Positions 29,150 to 38,509 of a DNA stretch of 64,000 nucleotides are shown one piece after another (the stretch's first letter is position 1; each line of letters begins with the position of its first letter). Source of the stretch: QHWK01 sp035259385 (GTDB lineage Bacteria > Acidobacteriota > Vicinamibacteria > Vicinamibacterales > CAVVIG01); contig DATFWL010000406.1 in NCBI GenBank assembly GCA_035259385.1, positions 1 through 64,000 on the forward strand. The letters run 5' to 3'. Below the pieces are notes generated by a model. It was not told the origin of the DNA. It searched no databases and saw only the letters and a list, made by a program, of their open reading frames with translations. The position numbers and the translations under genes were made by a program.

Positions 29150-29731
29150 ATGACCGACGCGCCCGCCGATCCGATTGCTCACTTCTCGACCTTGTTCGCA
29201 CGCGCCGCCGAGACGCTGCTCGAGCCCGAGGCGATGGTGCTCTCCACCACCGACGCGGACGGCCGGCCGTCGGGCCGCTACGTGCTGCTGAAGCGAGCGG
29301 ACGATCGTGGCTTCGTGTTCTTCACGAATCTGGGCAGCCGGAAAGCGCGCGCGCTCGAAGCGAATCCGCTGGCGGCGCTCACGTTCTATTGGCCGCCCGA
29401 CACGCAGGTCCGCATCGAGGGCACGGTCGAGACCGTCAGCGACGCGGAGGCCGACGAGTACTTTGCGAGCCGGCCGCGCGAGTTTCAGATTGGCGCCTGG
29501 GCATCGGCGCAGAGCGACGCGCTCGAATCACGCGCGGCGCTCGACGCGCGCGTACGCGATGCGGCGGCGCGGTTCGGGGAGGCGGCGGTCACGCGGCCGC
29601 CCTTCTGGAGCGGCTATCGCGTCGTGCCCGATCGGATCGAGTTCTGGACCCGCGATCCGCATCGCCTGCACGACCGGGTGCTGTTCGAACGACGAGACGG
29701 CGGCTGGGTCAGGTCGTTTCTGTTTCCGTAG
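29150..29731 (+). CDS. pdxH: Pyridoxamine 5'-phosphate oxidase
   Basis: This 193-residue FMN enzyme makes pyridoxal 5'-phosphate from pyridoxine or pyridoxamine phosphate. The sequence shows the substrate/FMN segments DGRPSGRYVLLKRADDRGFVF and GSRKARALEANP, and the C-terminal FWxxRxxRLHDR-like pattern (FWTRDPHRLHDRVLFER) ending RSFLFP. The length is slightly shorter than in E. coli. ATG 29150 is chosen as the first start giving a normal N-terminus. It appears to be a stand-alone gene. Confidence 0.93.
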   Translation: MTDAPADPIAHFSTLFARAAETLLEPEAMVLSTTDADGRPSGRYVLLKRADDRGFVFFTNLGSRKARALEANPLAALTFYWPPDTQVRIEGTVETVSDAEADEYFASRPREFQIGAWASAQSDALESRAALDARVRDAAARFGEAAVTRPPFWSGYRVVPDRIEFWTRDPHRLHDRVLFERRDGGWVRSFLFP

Positions 29732-29746
29732 GCGCGGCGACGCTCG

Positions 29747-29766
29747 GCTGAAGCCTTCGCGCGACG
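29747..29766. repeat. 20-bp dispersed repeat (family G, copy 1)
   Basis: GCTGAAGCCTTCGCGCGACG is repeated exactly at 44005-44024. GGCTGAAGCC at its left end is itself nearly palindromic, like REP elements. It lies directly after pdxH. Confidence 0.75.
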
Positions 29767-29779
29767 TCAGCGGATCAGT

Positions 29780-29823
29780 CCGACCCACCTGACCTAGCCG
29801 ACCTGCCTGGCCCGCCCGACCTA
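29780..29823. repeat. CCTGACCYACCTGGC-type tandem repeat (family E, copy 2)
   Basis: GACCCACCTGACCTAGCCGA, then GACCTGCCTGGCCCGCC and GACCTACC, fill the gap between the convergent ends of pdxH and the membrane/propeller gene. The same wording occurs at 10907-10970. Confidence 0.65.
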
Positions 29824-31566
29824 CCGCACCACGATCGGCGACTGCGCGTCGTGCATGAACAGGCGCGAGCGCTCCGAGCCGTCAGTGCGCGCGACGTAGA
29901 CATCGGCGGAGCCGAGGTGCGGCAGCGCGTAGAGCACGTGCTCGTTGTCCAGCCACTCCGCCTGATCGTCGACGAAGGTCGTCGCCGCAGTCGGCCGCTC
30001 CTGCAGCGTCGCAACGTCGAGCGCGTAGTAGTGCCAGCCGTCGGGCCGCGGATCCACTTTCTTCTTGAACACGATTGTCCGGCCGTCTGGCGAGAGCGAC
30101 GGGCACTCCACGCCGTCGCGCAGCACCGTGAACTGGCGCTTCGCCAGGTCGCCGCGCCCGAGATACGCCCTGCCGCCGGTACGGAGCGTCGCGTAGAACG
30201 TGTTGTGGTCGGCCGCGAAGGTGACGCCCCAGTAGTTGAAGTCGGCCGAGTGGAAGCGCCTGCCGTCGCGGAACGCGGTGAACTGCTCGAGGTCGGCGAT
30301 CACATGGCCGTCGCTCATGTCGATGAGGATCGTCTTGGTCGAGAAGGTCGTCGCGGCATAGCTGTGCTGCTGTCCGGGTCCCGACAGGAAGACGGTCGCC
30401 GCGCCGAGACGACCGTCAGCGGACACTCGCGTGCGGCTCGGCGATCCGTCCAGCGGAATCGTGGCGAACGGCTTGAACTGCTTGTCGAACAGGATCGCGC
30501 GATAGGTATTCGTCACGCCGCGGTCCGCCGAGAGGCAGATGCCGCGATCGGCCGCGAACGACACGCGCTCGCACGACAGATCGGCGGTCGCGCGCGGACC
30601 GTCGGCGGCGTCGAGCAGCGCAATCCCCAGCTTCCCGTAGTCGTCGTCGATGTGCGTGTGGCGGAAGAGCAGATGCGCCGGCGTGGAGAAGGCGAGGACG
30701 GCGCTGCCGTGCGCGGGAAGGTTCGCTGCCGGTGCCGGAGTCGCGGCCGCGGCCGGCGTCGGAGCAAACGAGGCGCGGTACGCGAGGAACACGCCCCCCG
30801 CGATCGCGATCGCGGCCGGCACCGTCGCGTAGACGAGCACGCGTCTGAGCCGAGGTTGCATCCAACTGACTCCTGCCGCCGCCGCTGCGACCGCGAGCAG
30901 CGCCAGGTTCAGGCGTTGGCCGAACTCGCTGTCGGGTCCGTACGGCTCGGTGGCCGCATGGAGCGCGGCGCTCCACGGCAGGATACGCGCTTCAGCGGCC
31001 TCGTGTAATCCATAAAAGCCGACCTGCGCGGTGAAGCCGACCGCGAAGGTGCGGACCGCGGCGCGGACCACGGACTCGTCCAGGCGGCTGCCGATCGCCA
31101 CGCACAGGACGCTGATCACGAGCGCGGCGAGCGCGCCGGTGATGGTCATCAGGGCAGGGCCGTCCGCCCGCAGATCGAAGCCGGTCGCGGCCAGGACCGT
31201 GAAGATTTCCATGGTCTGGCGGGTAATGATCAGCGCCGTCGCCGCCGCGACGGTGAGGCCCGCACGCGAACGGGCCGGCACGCTCTCGCGCGCTTCGTCG
31301 GGCCAATCCGTGAAGACCCGCATGGCGAACCAGACCGCGAGCGCGAGGGTCGTCGTCGCGAGCGCCGCCTCCCACTGCGCCTGCTGCTGCGCGCGCGAGA
31401 AGAGAAGACCGGCGGCGATCGTGGCCGGAACGGCGGCGGCGACGCCGAACGCCGCGGCCTTCACGAGCGAAGCGCGTCCCGACGAGCGAAGCCAGAGGAT
31501 GAGAACGGCAACCGGAACGAAGGCCTGGAGGCCTTGTGCCGCCGCCCGGGTAAGCAGGTATGTCAT
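29821..31566 (-). CDS. FTR1-like membrane domain fused to beta-propeller domain
   Basis: This 581-residue protein has two halves. The N-terminal ~270 residues carry about seven hydrophobic segments arranged like FTR1/Fe-permease proteins, with RQTME in TM region ALIITRQTMEIF where FTR1 has REGLE. The C-terminal ~290 residues are a soluble TolB/WD40-like beta-propeller (repeated LSPDGRTIVFKK, VSADGRLGAATVF-type blades), presumably periplasmic. I do not know a described protein with exactly this architecture. The function may be metal uptake or sensing (inference). Confidence 0.8.
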   Translation of the reverse strand: MTYLLTRAAAQGLQAFVPVAVLILWLRSSGRASLVKAAAFGVAAAVPATIAAGLLFSRAQQQAQWEAALATTTLALAVWFAMRVFTDWPDEARESVPARSRAGLTVAAATALIITRQTMEIFTVLAATGFDLRADGPALMTITGALAALVISVLCVAIGSRLDESVVRAAVRTFAVGFTAQVGFYGLHEAAEARILPWSAALHAATEPYGPDSEFGQRLNLALLAVAAAAAGVSWMQPRLRRVLVYATVPAAIAIAGGVFLAYRASFAPTPAAAATPAPAANLPAHGSAVLAFSTPAHLLFRHTHIDDDYGKLGIALLDAADGPRATADLSCERVSFAADRGICLSADRGVTNTYRAILFDKQFKPFATIPLDGSPSRTRVSADGRLGAATVFLSGPGQQHSYAATTFSTKTILIDMSDGHVIADLEQFTAFRDGRRFHSADFNYWGVTFAADHNTFYATLRTGGRAYLGRGDLAKRQFTVLRDGVECPSLSPDGRTIVFKKKVDPRPDGWHYYALDVATLQERPTAATTFVDDQAEWLDNEHVLYALPHLGSADVYVARTDGSERSRLFMHDAQSPIVVR

Positions 31567-31708
31567 CGCCCGGGACTAGAGCAAATCCGCGGCCCGCCAG
31601 ACCGGGTGATTTGGCTCCATCCGCGTCAGAAGTCTGCCGGACGCCGGACTTTTGTCCGCCTTGTCGCCACCTGTCCGCCTCCGGCGGCGACAAATATCGG
31701 CGCCGCGT

Positions 31709-31888
31709 CTATCGCGATCCGCTGTTCGCCGGCTGAATCGAGATCCAGACGCCGCCGTCTTCGTCGCAGCGAATGACCAGCGCCTCGTCGCGCCGTGCAA
31801 GCGCGGGCACGATGGTGTAGGTGAGACTTCCCTCGACTGCCCGAATCGTCGGCACCGCGCCAGGTCGATGGTCGGTTTTTCGTCTCAT
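31709..31888 (-). CDS. Possible small protein in a long intergenic gap
   Basis: A 59-codon frame (MRRKTDHRPGAVPTIRAVEG...) with high third-position GC and a beta-rich look (GSLTYTIVPALA, GGVWISIQPAN) lies in the 482-bp gap 31567-32048. No Shine-Dalgarno is visible before ATG 31888. It could be a real short gene or chance. I see no other convincing feature in this gap. Confidence 0.4.
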   Translation of the reverse strand: MRRKTDHRPGAVPTIRAVEGSLTYTIVPALARRDEALVIRCDEDGGVWISIQPANSGSR

Positions 31889-32048
31889 GCCGGCGTAAGG
31901 GAGGCAACAACAGTACCAGTGAATGTCATGAGGGAGCGAAAAGGAAGGCGGGAAGAAGATCTCAGAATCAGCGGCAGCAGACAGACGACGCAGGAACCCG
32001 TAAGGGAAAAAGCGAGACCGATCGCGACATTAGTCGCGGTTTCGAAGG

Positions 32049-32681
32049 CTAGGATTCGTCGAGCCAGCCGTTGATGACCGCGTAGCGCACGACGTCGGTG
32101 CGACCGCGCAGACCGAGCTTGCGCATCGCGTTCGCCTTGTGAACTTCGACCGTCTTGACGCTGATGTTCAGCGCCGCGGCGATCTCCTTGTTGCTGTGGC
32201 CCGCGGCGATCAGCCGGAGGACTTCGACTTCGCGGTCGGTGGCACGCGGCGTGGTGAGACGGCGCCGCGGATCGCGGGACGCGTCGGCGGGGGGCAGCGC
32301 TGGATCGAAGTAGCGTCCCCCTCCGGCGACGATTCGAATCGCGCGCAGGAGCTCCTGCGCCGCGCTCTGCTTCAACACGTATCCGGATGCTCCGGCCTCG
32401 AGCAGTTCCTGGACGTAGGCATGATCGTCGTGCCGGGTGAGCGCGACGATCGCCGCCGACGTGCCCGACTCTTTCAGGGCGCGCGCGGCGGACAGGCCGC
32501 TCATGACCGGCATCGAGAGATCGAGCACGATCACCTCCGGTCGAAGCCCGGCGACCGCATCGATGACGGCGCGGCCGTCGCCGACCTCGGCGACGACCTG
32601 CATATCGGGTTGTGCGTTCAGCAGCAGCCGCAGCCCCTCGCGCACCGTTTCATGATCTTCGGCGAGCAGGACGCGAATCAT
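32049..32681 (-). CDS. LuxR/NarL-family response regulator
   Basis: This 210-residue regulator has a receiver (MIRVLLAEDHETVREGLRLL, phospho-Asp in VIVLDLSMP at about residue 54, Lys in VLKQSA) and a LuxR helix-turn-helix (NKEIAAALNISVKTVEVHKA). ATG 32681 is chosen over a start at 32726, which would overlap the kinase gene, because it matches the paralog at 37800. It lies 28 bp after the CheB-CheR-PAS kinase on the same strand and is its likely phosphorylation partner. Confidence 0.93.
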   Translation of the reverse strand: MIRVLLAEDHETVREGLRLLLNAQPDMQVVAEVGDGRAVIDAVAGLRPEVIVLDLSMPVMSGLSAARALKESGTSAAIVALTRHDDHAYVQELLEAGASGYVLKQSAAQELLRAIRIVAGGGRYFDPALPPADASRDPRRRLTTPRATDREVEVLRLIAAGHSNKEIAAALNISVKTVEVHKANAMRKLGLRGRTDVVRYAVINGWLDES

Positions 32682-32709
32682 GGCTGTCCGGATTGCCTCA
32701 GGTGACCTC

Positions 32710-35700
32710 TCATGTCGAGCTGTCATCTTCCCCCCTCCGCCGGCGGGACGGATCAGAACCGTCGTCGGATCCGATCGCGCAGCGAACGAACACCGAGGTG
32801 CCCTTGCCGGCGGTCGACTCGATCTGGAGGCTGGCGCCGACGAGCGCCGCGCGCTCCTGCATGCTGGCGAGCCCCAGTCCGGCGCCTTCCGTGTCAGGCT
32901 CGGGCACGTCGAACCCGATCCCGTCGTCCTCCACGACGAGGACCACCTGACCGTCGTTTGACGCGAGCAGCACGTCGACGCGGCTGGCGTGGGCGTGCTT
33001 GGCGATGTTGTTCAGCGCCTCCTGGGCGATCCGGTAAAAGGCGAGCTCGGTCCTCGACTTCAACTGCCCGGCTTCGAAGCCGCGCAGGTGAAACTCCGCC
33101 GGCACGCCGACGTGAATCGACCACTCCGTGACGAAACGCGGGAGCGCTGCAATCAGGCCGAGCTCGTCGAGCGCCGCCGGGCGGAGCTCCCAGGCCAGGA
33201 AGTCGACGTCCTTGCCGATCTGCCGGGTCAGCGACAGCGCCTCCTCGATTTCCGCGCTGTCCGGGTGGGCGGCGCCCGACGCCTGATGGCGCTCGAGCGC
33301 GAGCCGCAGCGCGGTCAGCTGCTGCCCCAGGTGATCGTGCAGATCGCGCGCGATGCGGCGGCGCTCGTCCTCCTGCGCGTTCACCACGCGGTGGAGCAGG
33401 TTCGTGACGGCGTCCCTCGCCACCGCGTGGTTCCGTATCTCACTCTCGAGCTCGGCGGTGCGGGTGCGGACGCGGACTTCCAGATCGGCGCGTGCACCTT
33501 CGAGCGCATCTGCCGACTGACGCTGCGACGTGAGGTCCCGCGCGATTTTTGCGAAGCCCATCCCGCCGGTGCCGAGGCGCCGCATCACGCCGCTGCAGAA
33601 GAAACGGATGCCGTTCTTGCGGACGTGATAGCGCTCGTCGGCCGCCCGGCCGAGGCGGCGGGCCTCGGCGATCTCTTTCCCCGGCGCGCCGGCAATGCGG
33701 TCTTCCGGCGTGAACAGGATCTCGACATTCGATCCGATGATCTCGTCGGCGGAGTAGCCGAACATGCGCTCGGCGCCGGCGTTCCACGAATCGACAGCGC
33801 CTTGCTCGGTGACGGTGAAGATCGCATAGTCGAGGGCGCTGTCGATCAGCAGCCGCAGCCGCTCCTCGCTCTGGCGGACGCGGCCTTCCGCGGCCCGCCG
33901 CTGGGTGATGTCCTGGAACGTGATGACGACGCCGTCGATGTGGTTGTCGGCGGTGCGGTAGGGCAGCAGCCGCATCAGGTGCCAGAGGCCGTCGTCGGTC
34001 TGCACCTCGCGTTCGATCGTCTGCAGGCGCGCCAGGACGGTCTCGACGTCCTTGTAGATGCCTTCGTACTGCACCCGGCTGGTGATGTCGGTGAGCGGCC
34101 GGCCGGTGTCGGACTCGAGCAGGTTGAACACGCTGCGCGCGCGCGGCGTCGAGAACTTCACGCGCATCGCGCGGTCGAGAAAGATCGTTCCGATATCGGT
34201 CGCGTTGATGAAGTTCTGGAAGTCGTTGTTGGTCAGCCCGAGCTCCTCGATCTTGACCTTGAGCTCCTGGTTCACCGTGGTCAGCTCTTCGTTGACCGAC
34301 TGCAGCTCCTCCTTGCTGGTCTCGAGCTCCTCGGCGGCCGAGCGCAGCTCCTCGTTCATCGCCTGCAGTTCTTCGTTGGCCGCTTTGGCTTCCTCCACCT
34401 GCGTTTCGTACTGTTCGATAGTGGCGCGCAGCTGGGCGCGGACGCGGGCGAGCTCCTCCTCGAGATGCACGGTGAGCGGCTCGGCCGGACTGTCGAGCGT
34501 GACCGACGGTTCAGAGTGGTCGGAGACGACGCTGCCTTCGGAGAGGATCACCAGGAAGAACCCGCGCGCCGGATCGCCATCGCGCAGCACCGGCCGCACC
34601 GAGATGTCGATCCGGTGGTTGCCGTCGTCGAGCGGCACGAGCACGTTGCGCACCTCGACCGTCGCGCGTGCCTTTGCCGACTGGTGCAGGGCGGTCCGCA
34701 GATCGGGGCGCAGCTCGGGCCGGATCAGGGCCAGCAGGTCGCGCGACGGCTCGCCGCCGTGAAACTGCAGGAACTGGCCGACGCGGTCCGACATGTGGAC
34801 GATGTTGTGATCCTCGGTGACGATCAACGACGGCGGCGCGTACTCTTCGAGCAGCCGCAGGTGCAGATCGGCCGGGGAAATCTTCTCGGCCGGCCGCGGT
34901 TCGGGCGCACGCAAGGGCAGCTTCGGCACCGAGATCGGCGTATCGGCGAGCGGGATGGCCAGTCGGCTGGTCACCGTACGGCTCTCGTAGACGTGGGCGG
35001 TGGCGTCGATGCGCAGGAAGAGATCGTTGGTGCCGTCCGGCGACTCGGAGGTGCCGAGGAACAAGAAGCCGCCGGGGCGCAGCGCGAAATGGAACGTCTC
35101 GACGACGCGCTCCTGGATCGATCGGTTCAGATAGATCAGCAGGTTGCGGCACGAAATCAGATCGAGATGCGAGAAGGGCGGATCCTTCAGCAGGTTGTGG
35201 TGCGCGAACAGCACCATCTCGCGCAGGTCCCGCTTGATCCGGTAGCCGTCGCTGATGCGGTGGAAGAACCGCTGCAGCCGCTCCTCGGAGACGTCGGCGA
35301 TGTCGGCTTCACTGTACAGACCGTCGCGCGCGGTACTGATCGCGCGCTCGTCCAGATCGGTGGCGAACACCTGGATCGACGGCTGATCGAGCGCGATCGC
35401 CCCGTATTCGGCCAGCAGCATCGCGATCGAGTACGCCTCTTCGCCGGTTGCGCATCCCGGCACCCAGACCCGCACCTGATCGGCATTGGCTTTGTTCATG
35501 AACAGCCGCGGGATGATGCGCTGCTCGAGCACCGCCCAGGCGATCGGATCGCGGAAGAAGTTGGTGACGCTGATCAACAGCTCCTTCATCAGCAGCACCG
35601 CTTCGTCCGGCGACTGCCGCATCATCCGCGCATACTGCCCGAGCGACGGCAGGTTGCGCAGCGCCATCCGCCGCTCGATCCGCCGGATCAGCGTCGCGCG

Positions 35701-36429
35701 CTTGTAGTTGGAGAAGTCGTGGCCGGTGCGCACCCGCAGCAGCGTGAGCACCTCGCGCAGCGCCTCCGGATCGTCGCTGGTCTCCGCCTCCTGCGCCGAC
35801 TCGGTCCGCTCGCGACGTACCTGTTCGAGGTAGGTCGCGATCTTCGCCGGCATCTCGCCGATCGGCAGCACCAGATCGACGAGGCCGGTCGCGATCGCGT
35901 TGCGCGGCATGTCGCTGTACTCGGCTTCGCCAGGCTCCTGCGCGATGACCAGCCCGCCGTACTCCTTGATTCGCTTCAGACCGGCCGATCCGTTGGGGCC
36001 GGTGCCGGACATCACGACGCAGACCGAGCGGCTGCCGTGCGAATCGGCGAGCGCGCGGAAGAACACGTCGACCGGCGAGCGCCGCTGCTCCGGCCGCGTG
36101 ATCTCGGAGACGATCAGCGTGCCGTCGCTGATCTCGAGGCTCTTGTTCGGCGGAACGACGTAGACGTGATCCGGCGCGATCGGCGTCGCCGCGGTCACCT
36201 GGCTGACCGGCATCGGCGCCGTCGTCTGCAGCACTTCCGCGAGCTTGCTGTCGTGATCAGGAGATAAGTGCAGGATCACGACGTAGGCGACGCCCTCTTT
36301 CGGCGTCACGTGCGAGAAGAACTCCTTCAGCGCCTTGATGCCGCCTGCAGAGGCGCCGATGCCGACCACCAGCAGAATCGGATCGTCCGGTCGCGCATCA
36401 GCTGCCGACTCCACCATCAATTCAGCCAT
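32710..36429 (-). CDS. CheB-CheR-PAS-histidine kinase fusion
   Basis: This 1239-residue cytoplasmic signalling protein contains, in order, a CheB methylesterase domain (about residues 18-195, GIGASAGGIKALKEFF, HLSPDHDSK), a CheR methyltransferase domain (about 215-470, GTGHDFSNYKRATLIRRIERRM, CATGEEAYSIAML), and a long coiled coil (EELQAMNEELRSAAEELETS). At least two or three PAS domains and an HPK7-type kinase (RRRIARDLHDHLGQQLTALR, about residue 1028) follow. Such fusions are known outside chemotaxis. ATG 36429 is preferred over frames extending further upstream, which would overlap the divergent gene. It starts 37 bp from that gene. Confidence 0.93.
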   Translation of the reverse strand: MAELMVESAADARPDDPILLVVGIGASAGGIKALKEFFSHVTPKEGVAYVVILHLSPDHDSKLAEVLQTTAPMPVSQVTAATPIAPDHVYVVPPNKSLEISDGTLIVSEITRPEQRRSPVDVFFRALADSHGSRSVCVVMSGTGPNGSAGLKRIKEYGGLVIAQEPGEAEYSDMPRNAIATGLVDLVLPIGEMPAKIATYLEQVRRERTESAQEAETSDDPEALREVLTLLRVRTGHDFSNYKRATLIRRIERRMALRNLPSLGQYARMMRQSPDEAVLLMKELLISVTNFFRDPIAWAVLEQRIIPRLFMNKANADQVRVWVPGCATGEEAYSIAMLLAEYGAIALDQPSIQVFATDLDERAISTARDGLYSEADIADVSEERLQRFFHRISDGYRIKRDLREMVLFAHHNLLKDPPFSHLDLISCRNLLIYLNRSIQERVVETFHFALRPGGFLFLGTSESPDGTNDLFLRIDATAHVYESRTVTSRLAIPLADTPISVPKLPLRAPEPRPAEKISPADLHLRLLEEYAPPSLIVTEDHNIVHMSDRVGQFLQFHGGEPSRDLLALIRPELRPDLRTALHQSAKARATVEVRNVLVPLDDGNHRIDISVRPVLRDGDPARGFFLVILSEGSVVSDHSEPSVTLDSPAEPLTVHLEEELARVRAQLRATIEQYETQVEEAKAANEELQAMNEELRSAAEELETSKEELQSVNEELTTVNQELKVKIEELGLTNNDFQNFINATDIGTIFLDRAMRVKFSTPRARSVFNLLESDTGRPLTDITSRVQYEGIYKDVETVLARLQTIEREVQTDDGLWHLMRLLPYRTADNHIDGVVITFQDITQRRAAEGRVRQSEERLRLLIDSALDYAIFTVTEQGAVDSWNAGAERMFGYSADEIIGSNVEILFTPEDRIAGAPGKEIAEARRLGRAADERYHVRKNGIRFFCSGVMRRLGTGGMGFAKIARDLTSQRQSADALEGARADLEVRVRTRTAELESEIRNHAVARDAVTNLLHRVVNAQEDERRRIARDLHDHLGQQLTALRLALERHQASGAAHPDSAEIEEALSLTRQIGKDVDFLAWELRPAALDELGLIAALPRFVTEWSIHVGVPAEFHLRGFEAGQLKSRTELAFYRIAQEALNNIAKHAHASRVDVLLASNDGQVVLVVEDDGIGFDVPEPDTEGAGLGLASMQERAALVGASLQIESTAGKGTSVFVRCAIGSDDGSDPSRRRRGEDDSST

Positions 36430-36466
36430 AACCTGCTCGTTCTGATAGGCGTAGTATAGGCTCAGT
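36430..36466. promoter_or_regulatory. Divergent promoter interval
   Basis: Only 37 bp separate the start codons of the two CheB-containing genes. A minus-strand TATACT (36453-36458) and an overlapping plus-strand TAGTAT (36452-36457) are the only promoter-like words; -35 boxes would have to lie in the coding regions. Co-regulation of both genes is likely. Confidence 0.35.
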
Positions 36467-37486
36467 GTGACGCGCCCGAAATATCTTGTCGTGATCGGCG
36501 CATCCGCCGGCGGCATCGAGGCGCTGCGTGCGATCGTCGCCGCCATCGACGCGGACTTCGCGGCGCCGATCTGCGTCGTCATGCATTCGGCGCCCGAGGC
36601 GCCCAGCGTGCTCGATGCGATCCTGTCCCGCGCCGGCACCCTGCCGGCGACCAACGCGATCAACGGCGAACGGCTGCAGCCGGGCCACGTGTACGTCGCG
36701 CCGCCCGATTTTCACCTCGTCGTCGAGCCGGGCGTCTTACGGGTGACCAAGGGGCCCCGCGAAAACCGGTTCCGGCCGGCCATTGACCCGCTGTTCCGCT
36801 CAGCCGCGCAGGTCTACGGGCCCGCCGCGATCGGCGTCATCCTGACCGGCAGCCTCGACGATGGCACCGACGGTTTATGGGCCATCAAGCAACTCGGTGG
36901 CTGCGCGATCGTTCAGGACCCGCTCGAGGCGCTGTTCCCGTCGATGCCGCAGCACGCCATCGACCACGTCAACGTCGACTACATCCTGCCGCTGGCTGAG
37001 ATTGCGCCGCTGCTCGCGCGGCTGACGTCGGTGCCGGTGGAGCCGGTCCCGTCGGCGAGGGTCCCGCACATCCTGCAGGTCGAGGTAAAGATTGCCATGG
37101 AGGAGAACCCCATCGACGCCGGCCTCGAACGCATTGGGACACCGTCGAACTTCTCATGTCCAGAGTGCCACGGCGTCCTGCTCGAACTCAAGGAAGGCAC
37201 GCGCACGAAGTTCCGCTGTCATACCGGCCACGCCTACTCGATCGCCAGCCTCCTCGCCGCCGTTGGTGAAGGCATCGAGGATTCGCTGTGGACCGCCGTC
37301 CGCGCGCTCGAAGAAGGGCATCTGCTGATGACGCGGATGGCAGAGCACTTCAAGGTGAGCCATGATAGCGCCGCCGCTGAGGAGCTCGTCGATCGCGCGA
37401 ACGAAGCGCGCCGGCAGGCCGACGCGGTCCGTCAAGTGGTCATGGAGCGCGAGCCGCTCTCGGAGGTCAACAAGTCGCAGGGCTGA
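36467..37486 (+). CDS. CheB-type methylesterase with C-terminal zinc ribbon
   Basis: This 339-residue protein has a CheB methylesterase domain without a receiver. It shows the nucleophile Ser in GASAGGIEAL (residue 12), a catalytic His in VVMHSAP (about 40) and Asp in LTGSLDDGTDGL. After residue 220 there is a zinc-binding CPEC...CHTGH segment and a helical tail. CheB enzymes remove methyl groups from receptor glutamates. The companion CheB-CheR fusion is divergently transcribed. Without receptors nearby, the target is unknown. Confidence 0.88.
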   Translation: MTRPKYLVVIGASAGGIEALRAIVAAIDADFAAPICVVMHSAPEAPSVLDAILSRAGTLPATNAINGERLQPGHVYVAPPDFHLVVEPGVLRVTKGPRENRFRPAIDPLFRSAAQVYGPAAIGVILTGSLDDGTDGLWAIKQLGGCAIVQDPLEALFPSMPQHAIDHVNVDYILPLAEIAPLLARLTSVPVEPVPSARVPHILQVEVKIAMEENPIDAGLERIGTPSNFSCPECHGVLLELKEGTRTKFRCHTGHAYSIASLLAAVGEGIEDSLWTAVRALEEGHLLMTRMAEHFKVSHDSAAAEELVDRANEARRQADAVRQVVMEREPLSEVNKSQG

Positions 37487-37560
37487 GCGTGGCAGGTCGT
37501 CGAAAATGCGGGTTTCTCCCGATGGCGCTGGCCGCGACAGGAGCGGATAGTGATCGGGGT

Positions 37561-37770
37561 ATGACGGCAAAGCCCCGTCCCGCTCTGGGTCGCGATGCCG
37601 CGATCCGAAGGTCGATCGCGGCCGGCAACAATCTGGTGCGCGTGGTGCAGCAACGCGTGGATGCTGTCCGTCAGCAAGTCCTGCGAGCCGACGCGCTGGT
37701 GCGTCGCTTTCGAGTCCACCTCGAACGCTACGACGAGCGCATGTCAGAAGCCGAGGACCATTCTCGATAA
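37561..37770 (+). CDS. Small helical protein
   Basis: This 69-residue protein consists mostly of Arg- and Val-rich helices (RRSIAAGNNLVRVVQQRVDA). ATG 37561 is the first plausible start, with GGGGT just upstream, and the gene lies between the CheB and response regulator genes in the same direction. I do not recognise it; it could be a small partner of the signalling proteins or chance. Confidence 0.5.
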   Translation: MTAKPRPALGRDAAIRRSIAAGNNLVRVVQQRVDAVRQQVLRADALVRRFRVHLERYDERMSEAEDHSR

Positions 37771-37799
37771 CACCCCGGTTTTACGCCGGAGGCGTCAGC

Positions 37800-38435
37800 G
37801 TGATACGCGTGCTCCTCGCCGACGATCACGAGACAGTTCGGCACGGCCTCAGACTCCTGATCGACAGTCAGGCCGACATGCAGGTCGTCGGCGAAGCGGG
37901 CACCGGCCGCCTCGCCGTGCAACAGGCGCAGGTCCTTCATCCGACGGTGGTCGTGCTCGACATCGCCATGCCCGACTGGAACGGGCTCGACGCTGCGCGC
38001 GAGATGGCGGTGGTCACGCCCGAGGTCGCGATCGTGGCGTTGAGCCGGTATAACGAAGAGGCGTACGTCCAGGCGCTGCTCGGCGCGGGTGTATCCGCGT
38101 ACGTGCTGAAGCAGAGCGCATCGGTGGAGCTGCTGAAGGCGGTCCGCGCCGCCGCCGATGGCGGACGCTATCTCGATGGAGCGCTGGCGGACCGGGTGAC
38201 CGATGCGTTCCTCGCCCGACACGACGACAGGCCGAAACAAACCACCGAGCGGGAAGCCGAAGTGCTCAGGCTCATCGCGATCGGATTCAGCAACAAGGAG
38301 ATCGCGGACCGGCTCAATCTCAGCGTCAAGACCGTCGAGGTCCACAAGTCCAACGCCACGCGCAAGCTCGGGTTGCGTGGACGCGTGGATATCGTACGGT
38401 ATGCCGTCCGACAGGGGTGGCTGCATGACGCCTAG
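37800..38435 (+). CDS. LuxR/NarL-family response regulator (paralog)
   Basis: This 211-residue regulator is clearly related to the one at 32049: MIRVLLADDHETVRHGLRLL, phospho-Asp in VVVLDIAMPDWNG, and helix-turn-helix NKEIADRLNLSVKTVEVHKS. A GTG start with GGAGG seven bases upstream is well supported. It lies downstream of the stand-alone CheB gene. The two copies probably arose by duplication of the kinase-regulator region, and cross-talk is possible (inference). Confidence 0.93.
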   Translation: MIRVLLADDHETVRHGLRLLIDSQADMQVVGEAGTGRLAVQQAQVLHPTVVVLDIAMPDWNGLDAAREMAVVTPEVAIVALSRYNEEAYVQALLGAGVSAYVLKQSASVELLKAVRAAADGGRYLDGALADRVTDAFLARHDDRPKQTTEREAEVLRLIAIGFSNKEIADRLNLSVKTVEVHKSNATRKLGLRGRVDIVRYAVRQGWLHDA

Positions 38436-38509
38436 GGACAATCCCTAATCTGTGGTGGGACTTTGCCGATGGCCCCGGATCTCCGGGCCGATGCATCCTC
38501 GCAGTACCG

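Noticed and set aside
31652..32074. Plus-strand frame in the gap before the LuxR regulator
   Set aside because: The plausible start region is very short and the frame runs into the response regulator gene on the other strand; composition is unlike a protein.
32989..36267. Long plus-strand open frame opposite the CheB-CheR-PAS kinase
   Set aside because: Same reason: the opposite strand carries a complete, motif-rich signalling protein, and this frame has only repetitive Arg/Glu/His-rich sequence.
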